From: Asanoa hainanensis
Lineage (GTDB): Bacteria > Actinomycetota > Actinomycetes > Mycobacteriales > Micromonosporaceae
Direction: 5' to 3'
Assembly (NCBI RefSeq): GCF_900188485.1
Contig: NZ_FZPH01000001.1
Span: 186,001 to 250,000, forward strand
Length of the DNA: 64,000 nt
Below are positions 22,195 through 32,391 of this stretch, one piece after another (the stretch's first letter is position 1; each line of letters starts with the position of its first letter). The position numbers and the translations under genes were made by a program. Under the pieces are notes generated by a model. The model was not told the DNA's origin. It made no database searches and saw only the letters and a program-made list of their open reading frames with translations.

Positions 22195-23931
22195 TCAGCC
22201 GTTGGCGAGCAGCACGACCAATACGGTCGTGGCGATCGCGACCAGCGCGCTGAGGGTCACCACCCAGGCGAGCCCGGCGCGGCCCGAGGTCAGACGTGGG
22301 GCGGCCCGCGGGTGACCAGGGGCGGCGGGATCCCCGCTGTAGCCGGTCGCGGGGCTGGCCGGAGCCGGGTACCCGACGGCCTGACCGGGTCCGACGTAGC
22401 TCGGCGCAGGCCCCACGGGCACGGTCAGATCCGCCGCGTCCTGGCCAGAGAGCGACTCGCTCGACGCGCGCTGCCCGGGCACCGCGTAGCCGGGCGTGGT
22501 CGGTCCAGCCGTCGGCGACACCGGCCAGTCGGACGCGGGTACGACCCCGCCGGGCACCTGCTGCCCGGGCATCGCGGAACCGTGCCCTGTGGGCCCGGGC
22601 ATCGGGGAACCGTGCCCGGTGGGCCCGGCTGTCGGTGACACCGGCCAGTCGGATCCGGGTCCGACGCCGCTGGGTCCGTGCTGCCCGGGCATCGGGTAGC
22701 CAGGTGCGCCGGGCCCAGCCGTCGGTGATACCGGCCAGTCGGATGCGGGCCCGACCCCACCGGGCCCGTGCACCGGGTAGCCGGGGGCGGTCGGTCCGGC
22801 GGACGGTGAGACCGGCCAATCGGACGCCGGCCCGAACCCGCCCGGTCCCCGCTGCGCCGGCACCCGGGGTGCGGCGTCCGCGCTGACCGCGCCCTGGGCC
22901 ACCACCGTCTCCGGCTGCTCCAGCGCCGTCGGGGCGATGCCCAGTTCCTGGTGGATCAGCCGGGCCACCAACGGCATTCGGCTCGAGCCACCCACCAGGA
23001 AGATCCCGACCAGCTCGTCCTCGGACAGGCGGGCGTCGGCGATCGTGCGGGCCAGGCAGTCGACCGTCCGGGCCAGCATCGGTCGGGACAGCCGCTCCAG
23101 CTCGTCGCGGGTGACGTGGGCCGCCACCTCCAGCACCGGCAAGTGGACGTCCGCCGACGACGTGCGGGACAGGGCTTCCTTCATGCCGCGCACGTCGTCG
23201 TACAGCAGCGCCCGCTGGCGGCGCGCCGCCGTGTCCGCCGGGGTCAGCAGGCCGTTCCACACGGCGGTCCGCGACGACGAGTAGCCCTCGCCCAGGTGTT
23301 CCACCAGCGCCTGGTCGAGGTCCAGGCCGCCGACGTCCGGCAACCCGCTGGCGGAGAGCACCTCGAAACCGGCGGGGGAGCGCCGCACCACCGCGGCGTC
23401 GAACGTGCCGGCTCCCAGGTCGTACACCGCCAGCGCCGCACCCTCCGGCACCGACGCGCGCAGCACCGCGGTGAAGTAACGCGCAGCCGCGACCGGTTCC
23501 GGCAGCAGGGTCGGGTTGTCGGGCAGGCCCGCGAGCGACGCCGCGTCGACCAGGACCGAGCGGCGCTGCGCCGACCAGCCGGCCGGGTGGGTGAGCACCA
23601 CCGAGTACGCCTCGCCCGCCCAGCGCCGGGCCTCTTCCGCCACCCGGGTCAGCACGGCGCCCACCAGCGACGACACCGGGACCGTCCGCGTGCCCAGCAG
23701 CACCGAGCCCTCGTCGACCCGGCGTTTCGGGTTCGGCTCGAAGCGGGCCGGGTCCAACCGGGCCGCCCGCACCGCGTCCGAGCCCGCCACCAGCCGGCCC
23801 GACTCGTCCAGGAAAACCGCGGACGGCAGCAGCGGTGAGCCGTCGAACAGCAGCGGTCGGGGCGGCGCGTCATCGACGGCGACCACCGCCACCGTGTGGG
23901 ACGTACCGAAATCGATGCCCACCGCCCGCAT
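22195..23931 (-). CDS. Hsp70-family protein with repeat linker and C-terminal membrane anchor
   Basis: Residues 1-350 form an Hsp70/actin-fold ATPase: phosphate-1 motif VGIDFGTSHTVAVV, phosphate-2 LAVYDLGAGTFDAAVV and adenosine motif IFLVGGSSRMPLVARLI. There is no substrate-binding domain. Instead, residues about 385-505 are a Pro/Gly-rich linker with four copies of SDWPVSPTAGP, and residues 553-575 form a membrane helix (VVTLSALVAIATTVLVVLL). The ATPase would face the cytosol tethered by the linker. Truncated membrane-linked Hsp70s occur in actinomycetes, role unknown. Confidence 0.87.
   Translation of the reverse strand: MRAVGIDFGTSHTVAVVAVDDAPPRPLLFDGSPLLPSAVFLDESGRLVAGSDAVRAARLDPARFEPNPKRRVDEGSVLLGTRTVPVSSLVGAVLTRVAEEARRWAGEAYSVVLTHPAGWSAQRRSVLVDAASLAGLPDNPTLLPEPVAAARYFTAVLRASVPEGAALAVYDLGAGTFDAAVVRRSPAGFEVLSASGLPDVGGLDLDQALVEHLGEGYSSSRTAVWNGLLTPADTAARRQRALLYDDVRGMKEALSRTSSADVHLPVLEVAAHVTRDELERLSRPMLARTVDCLARTIADARLSEDELVGIFLVGGSSRMPLVARLIHQELGIAPTALEQPETVVAQGAVSADAAPRVPAQRGPGGFGPASDWPVSPSAGPTAPGYPVHGPGGVGPASDWPVSPTAGPGAPGYPMPGQHGPSGVGPGSDWPVSPTAGPTGHGSPMPGPTGHGSAMPGQQVPGGVVPASDWPVSPTAGPTTPGYAVPGQRASSESLSGQDAADLTVPVGPAPSYVGPGQAVGYPAPASPATGYSGDPAAPGHPRAAPRLTSGRAGLAWVVTLSALVAIATTVLVVLLANG
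22480..22860 (-). repeat. Coding tandem repeat in the Hsp70 linker
   Basis: Four copies of a unit encoding (A/G)SDWPVSP(T/S)AGP lie at roughly 22511, 22631, 22721 and 22803, at irregular spacings of about 120, 90 and 80 bp. Two adjacent GPTGHGS units sit inside the longest interval. Copies differ at third positions, so the repeat is old or under selection for protein sequence. Confidence 0.75.
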
Positions 23932-23974
23932 GGCCGACACCCTATCGTCGGTTCGGCCCGGCATACTCCGTCGC

Positions 23975-24733
23975 GTGCACCCGTACCTTGACGCGCCCAC
24001 GCCGATCGCGTTCGCCCACCGGGGCGGCGCCGCCGACGGCGACGAGAACACCGCCGAGGCGTTCGCTCGTGCTGTCGGGCTCGGCTACCGCTACGTCGAG
24101 ACCGACGTGCACGGCACGCGCGACGGCGTCGCGGTCGTCTTCCACGACTCTGACCTGCGCAGACTGACCGGCCAACCAGGGCAGATCCGCAACCTGACGA
24201 TCAAGGACCTGGAGACGGTACGCGTCGCGGGGTCGGCCGCCGTACCCCGGCTGGACGATGTCCTGGCGGCGTGGCCGCAGGTCCGGTTCAACATCGACGT
24301 AAAGGCGACACCGGGCATCGAGCCCACCGTCCAGACCGTCAAGGACGCCAAAGCACAAGACCGCGTCCTGCTCGCCAGCTTCAGCGACACGAGACTGGCC
24401 CAGATCCGCAAGCTGGCGGGCCCCGAGATCGCCACCTCGCTCGGCATGCGCGGCGTGACCAGGCTGTGGCTGGCCTCCCGACGCAACAAACAGATCAAGA
24501 TGCACCCCTCGGTGGTCGCCGCCCAGGTGCCACCCCGCTACGGGCGGCTGACCGTTGTCGATCCGCGTTTCGTCGCGTACACCCACCGGCTCGGCCTGCA
24601 GGTCCATGTCTGGACGATCGACGATCCCGAGCCGATGCACCACTTACTTGATCTCGGCGTGGATGGCATCATGACCGATCGCGTCGACGTGTTGCGCGAC
24701 GTCTACATCGCCCGTGGCCTCTGGCCCGCCTGA
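23975..24733 (+). CDS. Glycerophosphodiester phosphodiesterase family protein
   Basis: The 252-aa protein has the GDPD TIM-barrel motifs: AFAHRGGAADGDENTAEAFARAV with His and Glu/Asn, YVETDVHGTRDGVAVVFHDSDLRRLTGQPG, and late VHVWTIDDPEPMHHLLDLGVDGIMTDRVD. It should hydrolyse glycerophosphodiesters to glycerol-3-phosphate and an alcohol. No signal peptide is present, so it is cytosolic. CATACT (23962-23967) lies 8 nt before the GTG, fitting a leaderless transcript. Confidence 0.92.
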   Translation: MHPYLDAPTPIAFAHRGGAADGDENTAEAFARAVGLGYRYVETDVHGTRDGVAVVFHDSDLRRLTGQPGQIRNLTIKDLETVRVAGSAAVPRLDDVLAAWPQVRFNIDVKATPGIEPTVQTVKDAKAQDRVLLASFSDTRLAQIRKLAGPEIATSLGMRGVTRLWLASRRNKQIKMHPSVVAAQVPPRYGRLTVVDPRFVAYTHRLGLQVHVWTIDDPEPMHHLLDLGVDGIMTDRVDVLRDVYIARGLWPA

Positions 24734-24753
24734 CCACCCCCGAGGATCATCCG

Positions 24754-26154
24754 ATGGCCGAGGTCACCGCCGCCACACCTGTCGACGCCGCGCCGCCGCC
24801 GAGCACCAAGCGGGAACGCACCGGCTGGTACATGTACGACTGGGCCAACTCGGCCTTCCAGACCACGGTCATCACGGTCTTCCTCGGCCCGTTCCTCACG
24901 ACCGTCACGGAGCTCGCCGCCGGTTGCGCGCTCGGCGCCGACGAGTGCGACGGCCGCGTCAGTCCACTGGGGATCGGGATCGCGGCCGGCTCCTTCTACC
25001 CGTACCTCATCTCGCTCTCGGTCCTGCTCCAGGTCTTCGTGCTGCCGATCGTGGGCGCCGTCGCCGACCGCACGCCGCGCAAGAAGTGGCTGCTGGCCGG
25101 CTTCGCGTTCCTGGGCGCGCTCGCGACGATCCTGTTCGCGTTCGTCACCGGCGACCGCTACCTGCTCGGCGGCGCGCTGTTCCTGGTCGCCAACATCTCG
25201 TTCGGCGCCGCGTTCGTGGTCAACAACTCGTTCCTGCCGCAACTGGCGAACCCCGACGACCGGGACAAGGTGTCCAGCCGGGGTTGGGCGCTCGGCTACC
25301 TCGGCGGCGGCCTGCTGCTGCTGCTGAACCTGGTCGCGGTGACGCTGCTCAGCGAGGACGGCAACGACCAACGCACGATGGACCTCGCCCGCTGGTCGAT
25401 CGTGTCGGCCGGCGTGTGGTGGGCGCTGTTCACGGTGCTGCCGCTGCTCTGGCTGCGCGACCGGCCCGTCGTGGTCAACCCCGACACCCCGGCGCGGCGC
25501 GGCAACGTGCTCACCGACGGGTTCCGCCAGCTCGGCGGCACGATCCGCCACCTGAAGGCGTACCCGTTGACGCTGTTCTTCCTGCTCGCCTTCCTGGTGT
25601 TCAACGACGGCATCCAGACGGTGATCACGCTGGCCAGCCAGTACGGCACCGAGGAGCTCAAGCTCGAGCAGAACACCTTGATCATCACGATCCTGATCGT
25701 GCAGTTCCTGGCGTTCGGTGGTGCCCTCGCGCTCGGCCGGCTCGCGGAGCGGATCGGCGCGTGGAAGACCGTGCTGCTCAGCCTGATCCTGTGGACCGGC
25801 GTGATCATCGCCGCGTTCTGGCTGCCGGCGGAGGAGCCGCTGCCGTTCATGATCCTCGGGGCGTGCATCGGCATCGTGCTCGGCGGCAGCCAGGCGCTGA
25901 GTCGGTCGCTGTTCAGCCAGATGATTCCTGAGGGCAAAGAGGGCGAATACTACGGCTTCTACGAAATCAGCGACAAGGGTACGAGTTGGCTCGGCCCGCT
26001 GGCCTTCGGTTTGGTGTTCCAGCTCACCAACTCGTACCGCGTCGGCATCGTGTCGTTGGTGTTCTTCTTCGTCGTGGGCTTCTTCCTGCTGCTGGCGGTG
26101 CCTGTCCGCCGGGCGATCGTGGCCGCGGGGAACACGCCGCCGCGCGTGCTGTGA
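24754..26154 (+). CDS. UMF1-family MFS transporter (Atg22-like)
   Basis: The 466-aa protein begins TGWYMYDWANSAFQTTVITVFLGPFLT, the hallmark of the UMF1/Atg22-like transporters, and has about twelve helices with GGSQALSRSLFSQMIPEGKEGEYYGFYEISDKGTSWLGPL in the second half. Substrates of bacterial members are unknown; Atg22 exports amino acids from the yeast vacuole. It starts 20 nt after the GDPD gene and is probably co-transcribed. Confidence 0.92.
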   Translation: MAEVTAATPVDAAPPPSTKRERTGWYMYDWANSAFQTTVITVFLGPFLTTVTELAAGCALGADECDGRVSPLGIGIAAGSFYPYLISLSVLLQVFVLPIVGAVADRTPRKKWLLAGFAFLGALATILFAFVTGDRYLLGGALFLVANISFGAAFVVNNSFLPQLANPDDRDKVSSRGWALGYLGGGLLLLLNLVAVTLLSEDGNDQRTMDLARWSIVSAGVWWALFTVLPLLWLRDRPVVVNPDTPARRGNVLTDGFRQLGGTIRHLKAYPLTLFFLLAFLVFNDGIQTVITLASQYGTEELKLEQNTLIITILIVQFLAFGGALALGRLAERIGAWKTVLLSLILWTGVIIAAFWLPAEEPLPFMILGACIGIVLGGSQALSRSLFSQMIPEGKEGEYYGFYEISDKGTSWLGPLAFGLVFQLTNSYRVGIVSLVFFFVVGFFLLLAVPVRRAIVAAGNTPPRVL

Positions 26155-26167
26155 GCGGACTTCGCGT

Positions 26168-26190
26168 ATCCGGCAGTTAGGCTGCCGGAT
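26168..26190 (+). promoter_or_regulatory. Perfect 9-bp hairpin/operator overlapping the thymidine kinase promoter
   Basis: ATCCGGCAG (26168-26176) and CTGCCGGAT (26182-26190) are exact reverse complements with loop TTAGG. The -10-like TAGGCT (26178-26183) lies in the loop and the GTG start is 2 nt after the repeat. It may terminate the upstream UMF1 transcript or act as an operator; there is no T-tract. Confidence 0.55.
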
Positions 26191-26191
26191 C

Positions 26192-26896
26192 GTGACCGAC
26201 GACCTCGCACTGGCCGGCTCCGCCCTGGCCAGCACCTGCCACGCCGCCGGCGACGGGCGGTTGCGCCACGGCGCCGCCCTCAAGTTCTTCTGGGGGCCGA
26301 TGGACTGCGGCAAGTCGACGATGGCGCTGCAGATGAACTACAACCACGCCCGGCAGGGGCGGCGCGGCCTGGTGCTGACCCGGATCGACCGGTCTCTCGG
26401 CCCGCAGGTGACCACGCGGATCGGGTTGGCCCACGACGCGATCGAGGTGACCGACGACCTCGATCTGGTCGCCCTGGTGCGCTCCAAGTGGGCCGACGGG
26501 ATCGGTGTCGACTATCTGATCTGCGACGAGGCCTGCTTCTACGGCGAGCACCACATCGAGCAACTGGTGGAGCTCGTCGACTGCTACGACGTGGACGTGT
26601 TCGCGTTCGGGCTGGCCAGCGACTTCCGTTCGGTGCTGTTCCCGGCCGCCCGGCGGCTGTTCGAGCTGGCCGACTCGGTCGAGCGGATCCAGGTCGAGGT
26701 GCTGTGCTGGTGCGGGCGGCCCGGCACGTTGAACGCGCGGGTCGTCAACGGGGTCGTGGCCCGCTCGGGCGAGCAGGTGGTCATCGGCGACACCGCTTCC
26801 GACGCCGACGTCCGTTATCAGGTGTTGTGTCGGCGGCACTTCATGGCTGGTGACCTGGGCGCGGCGTTGCCGCAACAGGCGCTGCCGGGCATGTGA
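26192..26896 (+). CDS. tdk: Thymidine kinase
   Basis: The 234-aa protein has a P-loop GPMDCGKSTMAL (residues 35-46), a Walker B-like YLICDEACFY, the lid region DVDVFAFGLASDFRSVLFPAARRLFELAD, and a zinc site CWCGRPG...CRRHF. These are the type II thymidine kinase motifs; the enzyme phosphorylates thymidine for salvage. The N-terminal 25 residues are an extra extension. The GTG start has leaderless spacing from TAGGCT. Confidence 0.93.
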   Translation: MTDDLALAGSALASTCHAAGDGRLRHGAALKFFWGPMDCGKSTMALQMNYNHARQGRRGLVLTRIDRSLGPQVTTRIGLAHDAIEVTDDLDLVALVRSKWADGIGVDYLICDEACFYGEHHIEQLVELVDCYDVDVFAFGLASDFRSVLFPAARRLFELADSVERIQVEVLCWCGRPGTLNARVVNGVVARSGEQVVIGDTASDADVRYQVLCRRHFMAGDLGAALPQQALPGM

Positions 26897-26951
26897 GAAA
26901 TTCTTCGCGCGTACGCGAACCAAAACGGTCCCTCATTCCGATGAAGAGGAT

Positions 26952-27359
26952 GTGAGACCACCACCGACCGACGCCGACCTGTTGGCCCACGTCGCCGCCG
27001 GCGACCGGGCCGCCTTCGAGGCGTTCTACCGGCGACACGCCGCCTGGCTGGTGCTGCGACTGCGGCACCGGTGCCCCGACGACGGGCTCGTCGACGAGGT
27101 GGTGCAGGAGACGTTCCTCGACCTGTGGCGTGGCGCGGCCCGGTTCCACGCGTCGTCCTCTGCTGATGTCGCCGGCTGGCTGTGGCGGGTCGGGCCGCGG
27201 CGACTGGTCGACGCGCTCCGCAAACGCCAGTCCCGGCACCGGCTCGGCCGCCTGTTGGCCCGGTTCCGCCACGGCGACGCGCCTTCGGCCGAGGAGCAGG
27301 TGCTGCTCGGCGTCGAGCACGGCGACCTGTCCGGCAGCCTGGCCTCGCTCACGCCAACG
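26952..27359 (+). pseudogene. ECF sigma factor remnant lacking region 4
   Basis: From a GTG with GAAGAGGA upstream, the frame encodes an intact sigma region 2 (LLAHVAAGDRAAFEAFYRRHAAWLVLRLRHRCPDDGLVDEVVQETFLDLWRGAARF) and the start of the linker (SAEEQVLLGVEHGDLSGSLASL). The next expected segment, the region 4 helix-turn-helix, is missing: the frame turns into Arg/Gly-rich sequence with no homology. A deletion has probably joined it to the remains of a downstream gene. It cannot be a functional sigma factor as it stands. Confidence 0.7.
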
Positions 27360-27523
27360 TCGGATGCGCGTCATGACTGCGGGTCGGGACCTCGCGGATC
27401 GGCAACCGGAACTGGCTCACGCCACGGTCGGACGGGCGTCGTGACCGCCGGCGGCCGACCTCGCGGCCCGGCACGGGGGCCGGGGATGGTGGTGGGCGGG
27501 CAGCGGTCGCCGGGGCGGCGACT

Positions 27524-28141
27524 GTGCCGGTGCTGCGGGCGGCCCGGTGGACGCCGGTGCTGGCCGCGTTGCTGGTCGGATACGCCATGGTGGGCGTCCC
27601 GGCCGTGGTGTCCGGGCCGTCGGACCCCGCGACCGTCGTCATCCTGCTGCGGCTGGCGATGCTGTGCGCGGGTCTCGGCGTCGGGTTCCTGTTCGACGAC
27701 CCGGCGCGGCCGACGACCTCGACCTCGCCCACACCAGCATGGCTACCCCTGGCCCTGCGGGTCGCGGGCGGCGGCATCCTGCTCGCCGGCTGATGGTGGG
27801 GCACCCTCGCCACCGCGGCCGAGGCCGCTGGGGCGCCGTTGCCCCGGCGCGACCTGACCCTGGAAGCGACCGCCGTGGTGGTGGCGGTGCTCGCGGTGGC
27901 GGCACTCATCTGGCGCCGGTCGGCCCGACGCGGAGTCGGCCTGATCGCCGCGCCGACCTTCCTGGCCGTCGCCTTCCTGGTGGGATTGCTGCCGGACCGG
28001 GTGGCGCTGCTGGTACCCCTCAACGACGCGGTCTGGGCCGCCGCCCACGACCGCTGGACCGTCACCCTGGTCGCTGCCTCCGCTATCGCACTCGCCGCGT
28101 CTACCTGGTCCGGCCCAGCCAAAGCCCGGTTCACCGTCTAG
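27524..28141 (+). pseudogene. Membrane protein gene interrupted by an in-frame TGA
   Basis: Two open frames, 27524-27793 and 27794-28141, are in the same register and separated only by a TGA at 27791-27793. Together they encode about 205 residues with five or six helices (WTPVLAALLVGYAMVGVPAVV, VVILLRLAMLCAGLGVGFLF, AVVVAVLAVAALIW, LIAAPTFLAVAFLVGLL, VTLVAASAIALAAS). The residue after the stop is Trp (WWGTLATAAEAAG), so TGG to TGA is a likely change. It resembles the permease-like partner expected near an ECF/ABC locus and lies beside the truncated sigma factor, so the locus is decaying. Confidence 0.65.
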
Positions 28142-28288
28142 CACCAGCCTCTGGCGGCGGCCCACGTTGGAGGGGGGCTCGGCCGGCGGGGTAGGCCGGG
28201 TCGGCAAACTCCGACCGTGCGGGCTCAAGCGGCGGGTCGGTCGTTGACCGCTGGCCGAGGGAAGCGGTTAGCAGGTCGGAGCCTCGGG

Positions 28289-28753
28289 TCAGCGCCACGG
28301 CTCCTCGGGAGTGCCCCGACTGTTGTGGTGGGCCAGCAGCGTCGACAGGAGGTCGGTCAACCGCGCGCGGTCCTCGAGCGACAGCGGCTCCAGTAGCCGC
28401 TCCTGGGTTTCGGCCAGTTGTTTCTCCAGGCGCCGCAGTTGGCGTTTGCCCTCCGCTGTCATGGAGATGACGTTGCGGCGGCGGTCGGAGGGGTCTGGGG
28501 CCCGTTCTACCAGGCCTTCGTCGGCCAGTTCGTTGATCGTCGCGACCATGTCGCTCACGTGGATGCCGCTGCGGCGGCCCAGCGTCGCCTGGCTGGCCGG
28601 GCCGTGCTCGGCCAGTGTCGCCAGTAACCGGTAGTGGTAGCCGCGCGCTCCGACGGACGCGAATCCGTCCGACACCAACCTCTGCGCGTGGCCGGCGGTC
28701 TGGGTGAGCAGCCAGCTCGGCAAGCCCTCCCACCGAGCGGACGGGGTCTCCAT
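28289..28753 (-). CDS. MarR-family transcriptional regulator
   Basis: The 154-aa protein has the MarR winged helix (YHYRLLATLAEHGPASQATLGRRSGIHVSDMVATINELADEGLVERAPDPSDRRRNVISMTAEGKRQL, residues 40-105) flanked by dimerisation helices. It is divergent from an epoxide hydrolase gene, with a perfect 11-bp-armed palindrome 15 bp upstream of its start and a further half-site near the hydrolase start. It is probably a ligand-responsive repressor of both. Confidence 0.92.
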   Translation of the reverse strand: METPSARWEGLPSWLLTQTAGHAQRLVSDGFASVGARGYHYRLLATLAEHGPASQATLGRRSGIHVSDMVATINELADEGLVERAPDPSDRRRNVISMTAEGKRQLRRLEKQLAETQERLLEPLSLEDRARLTDLLSTLLAHHNSRGTPEEPWR

Positions 28754-28767
28754 GTGACGAGCCTATC

Positions 28768-28834
28768 CGATCGTTGGTCGCACCAACGATCGTGCTACCG
28801 TTTGGAGGACAAACGTTTACCGCACCAACGATCG
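28768..28834. promoter_or_regulatory. MarR operator in the divergent promoter
   Basis: CGATCGTTGGT (28768-28778) and ACCAACGATCG (28782-28792) are perfect reverse complements with a 3-nt spacer, and a second ACCAACGATCG occurs at 28824-28834, 12 nt before the epoxide hydrolase ATG. A different inverted repeat (CGTTTG/CAAACG) lies between them. The repeated half-site strongly suggests MarR binding. Confidence 0.75.
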
Positions 28835-28845
28835 GAGCCACCGCC

Positions 28846-29958
28846 ATGATCAAGCCATTCCACATCCACGTTCCCCAGGCCGACCTCGACGACCTGGCCG
28901 ACCGGCTCGCCCGGACCCGCTGGCCCAACGAGGTCGCCGACGCGGGAGAGGACTACGGCTTCCCGCTCAAACGGCTCCAGGAACTGGCCGAATACTGGCG
29001 CACCGGCTACGACTGGCGCGCCCACGAGGCCAAGCTCAACGAGCTTCCGCACTTCACCACCGAGATCGACGGCCAGAACATCCACTTCGTCCACGTCCGG
29101 TCCGCGAAACCCGACGCGCTCGCGCTGGTCCTGACCCACGGCTGGCCCGGGTCGTTCCTCGAATTCCTCGACGTCATCGAGCCGCTGTCCAAGGACTTCC
29201 ACCTCGTGATCCCGTCGATCCCGGGGTTCGGTTTCTCCGGGCCGACCAAGGAGCGGGGCTGGGACATCGTGCGGGTCGCGCAGGCGTGGGCCGAGCTGAT
29301 GAGCCGGCTGGGCTACGAACGCTACGGCGCACAGGGCGGCGACTTCGGTTCCGGCATCTCGACCGCGCTCGGCGCCGTGGCACCCGACCGCGTCGTCGGC
29401 GTGCACGTCAACTACCTGCCGACCCGACCGGTCCCCGGCGTCGAGGTGTCCGAAGCGGACGAAGCCCGCCTCGACAACATCCGGCAGCTGATGGCCAACC
29501 GCCCGCCGTACCAGGCGCTGCAAGCCCTCACCCCGCAGACGATCGGCTACGCCCTCACCGACTCGCCCGTCGGTCAGCTCGCCTGGATCGCCGAGCGGTT
29601 CGCCCAGTGGACCGACCAGCCCGTCAGCGACGACCGGATGCTCACCAACATCTCCCTGTACTGGCTGACCGCGACCGCCGCCTCCTCGGCCCGGCTCTCC
29701 CGCGAGACCCCGCGGGCGAACCTGCCCTGCCCGGTGCCACTCGGCGTCGCCGTCTTCGCGCACGACATCACCCAGTCGGTGCGGCCGCTGGCCGAGCGCC
29801 TCTACGACATCCGACACTGGTCGGAGTTCGACCGCGGCGGCCACTTCGCCGCGATGGAGGTCCCGGACCTGCTCGCCGCGGACGTCCGAGCCTTCTTCGC
29901 GAGCCGTCAGGCGGAAGCCAGCACCGGCAGCAGCGCGGTCAGCGTCGAGACCGTGTAG
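28846..29958 (+). CDS. Epoxide hydrolase (EHN-type alpha/beta hydrolase)
   Basis: The 370-aa protein has the N-terminal EHN segment (FHIHVPQADLDDLADRLARTRWPNEV), oxyanion motif HGWPGSFLEF, nucleophile aspartate in YGAQGGDFGSG, and a C-terminal histidine in FDRGGHFAAMEVPD. It resembles microsomal/juvenile hormone epoxide hydrolase-like enzymes that open epoxides to diols. A paralogue with its own regulator is at 60507-61625. Its tail overlaps the convergent HAD gene by 52 bp. Confidence 0.92.
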   Translation: MIKPFHIHVPQADLDDLADRLARTRWPNEVADAGEDYGFPLKRLQELAEYWRTGYDWRAHEAKLNELPHFTTEIDGQNIHFVHVRSAKPDALALVLTHGWPGSFLEFLDVIEPLSKDFHLVIPSIPGFGFSGPTKERGWDIVRVAQAWAELMSRLGYERYGAQGGDFGSGISTALGAVAPDRVVGVHVNYLPTRPVPGVEVSEADEARLDNIRQLMANRPPYQALQALTPQTIGYALTDSPVGQLAWIAERFAQWTDQPVSDDRMLTNISLYWLTATAASSARLSRETPRANLPCPVPLGVAVFAHDITQSVRPLAERLYDIRHWSEFDRGGHFAAMEVPDLLAADVRAFFASRQAEASTGSSAVSVETV

Positions 29959-30566
29959 GTGGCGGTCAACCGCCCCGGCAGGCGCCGGCCGTGGCGGTTG
30001 ACCCACGCCGTGTCGATGCCCAGCGCGCCGGCTCCCGCGATGTCCGACGCCGGGCTGTCACCGACGTGCAGGACGTCGGCGGCTTCCAGCCCGAGCCGCC
30101 GCAACGCCAGTTCGAAAGGCTCAGGACGCGGCTTGTACGCGCGTGCGTCCTCACTGGTCACCACCGACGCCACGCTGATGCCGTGGTGGTCGAGCACCGC
30201 CGTCAGCGGGTCCCGGTCGGCGTCGGACACGAGGCAGACCGGCACGTCGACGCCGGCCAGGAACGGCACGCTGTCAGCGAACAGCCACGGCCGCTCCGAC
30301 GGCCGACGCAGCCGCGCGGGATCCACGCTCACCCCGAAATGGGCCGCCGTTGACGCGAGCGCGTCGAGGTTCAAGTCCACCAGGCGCCGAAAGTCCGCAC
30401 CGTACGCCGCGGACGCCAACTCCCAGACCCGCGCCGTCCACTCCCGCGCGACCACCTCGGGGGAGACGCCGGCCGACAGGGCGACCTGCGACGCCGCCGA
30501 GACCTCCCACGTCGCGTCGTCGTGCACGAGCGTGCCGTACACATCGAGCAGTACAGCTTTGTACAC
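29907..30566 (-). CDS. HAD-family hydrolase
   Basis: The 219-aa protein has HAD motif I ([10 protein letters not shown]), motif II near CLVSDADRD, the conserved lysine in [12 protein letters not shown] and motif [30 protein letters not shown]. Motif I reads DVYGT rather than the usual DxDGT, as in the haloacid dehalogenase/epoxide-type branch. The substrate is unknown; small phosphorylated metabolites or haloacids are possible. Confidence 0.88.
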   Translation of the reverse strand: MYKAVLLDVYGTLVHDDATWEVSAASQVALSAGVSPEVVAREWTARVWELASAAYGADFRRLVDLNLDALASTAAHFGVSVDPARLRRPSERPWLFADSVPFLAGVDVPVCLVSDADRDPLTAVLDHHGISVASVVTSEDARAYKPRPEPFELALRRLGLEAADVLHVGDSPASDIAGAGALGIDTAWVNRHGRRLPGRLTATYTVSTLTALLPVLASA

Positions 30567-30696
30567 GCCGCCGATCGTAGCCACCTGCCGTCCGGCGAGC
30601 CGCGCGTGCCTTCCGGCGCTGTTGCGTGGTCGCGCGCCCGCGCGGTCGGTTAACGTCGGGCCAACCCGTTCCCCGCCCCGCGAAGGAGCCGCATCC

Positions 30697-32387
<1,691 letters not shown>

Positions 32388-32391
<4 letters not shown>

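Noticed and set aside
22480-22860. Repeats in the Hsp70 linker as an inserted mobile element
   Set aside because: They maintain the reading frame and encode a consistent protein unit with third-position variation.
27791-27793. TGA in the membrane protein at 27524-28141 as a recoding site
   Set aside because: The neighbouring sigma gene is also damaged, so pseudogenisation is more economical.
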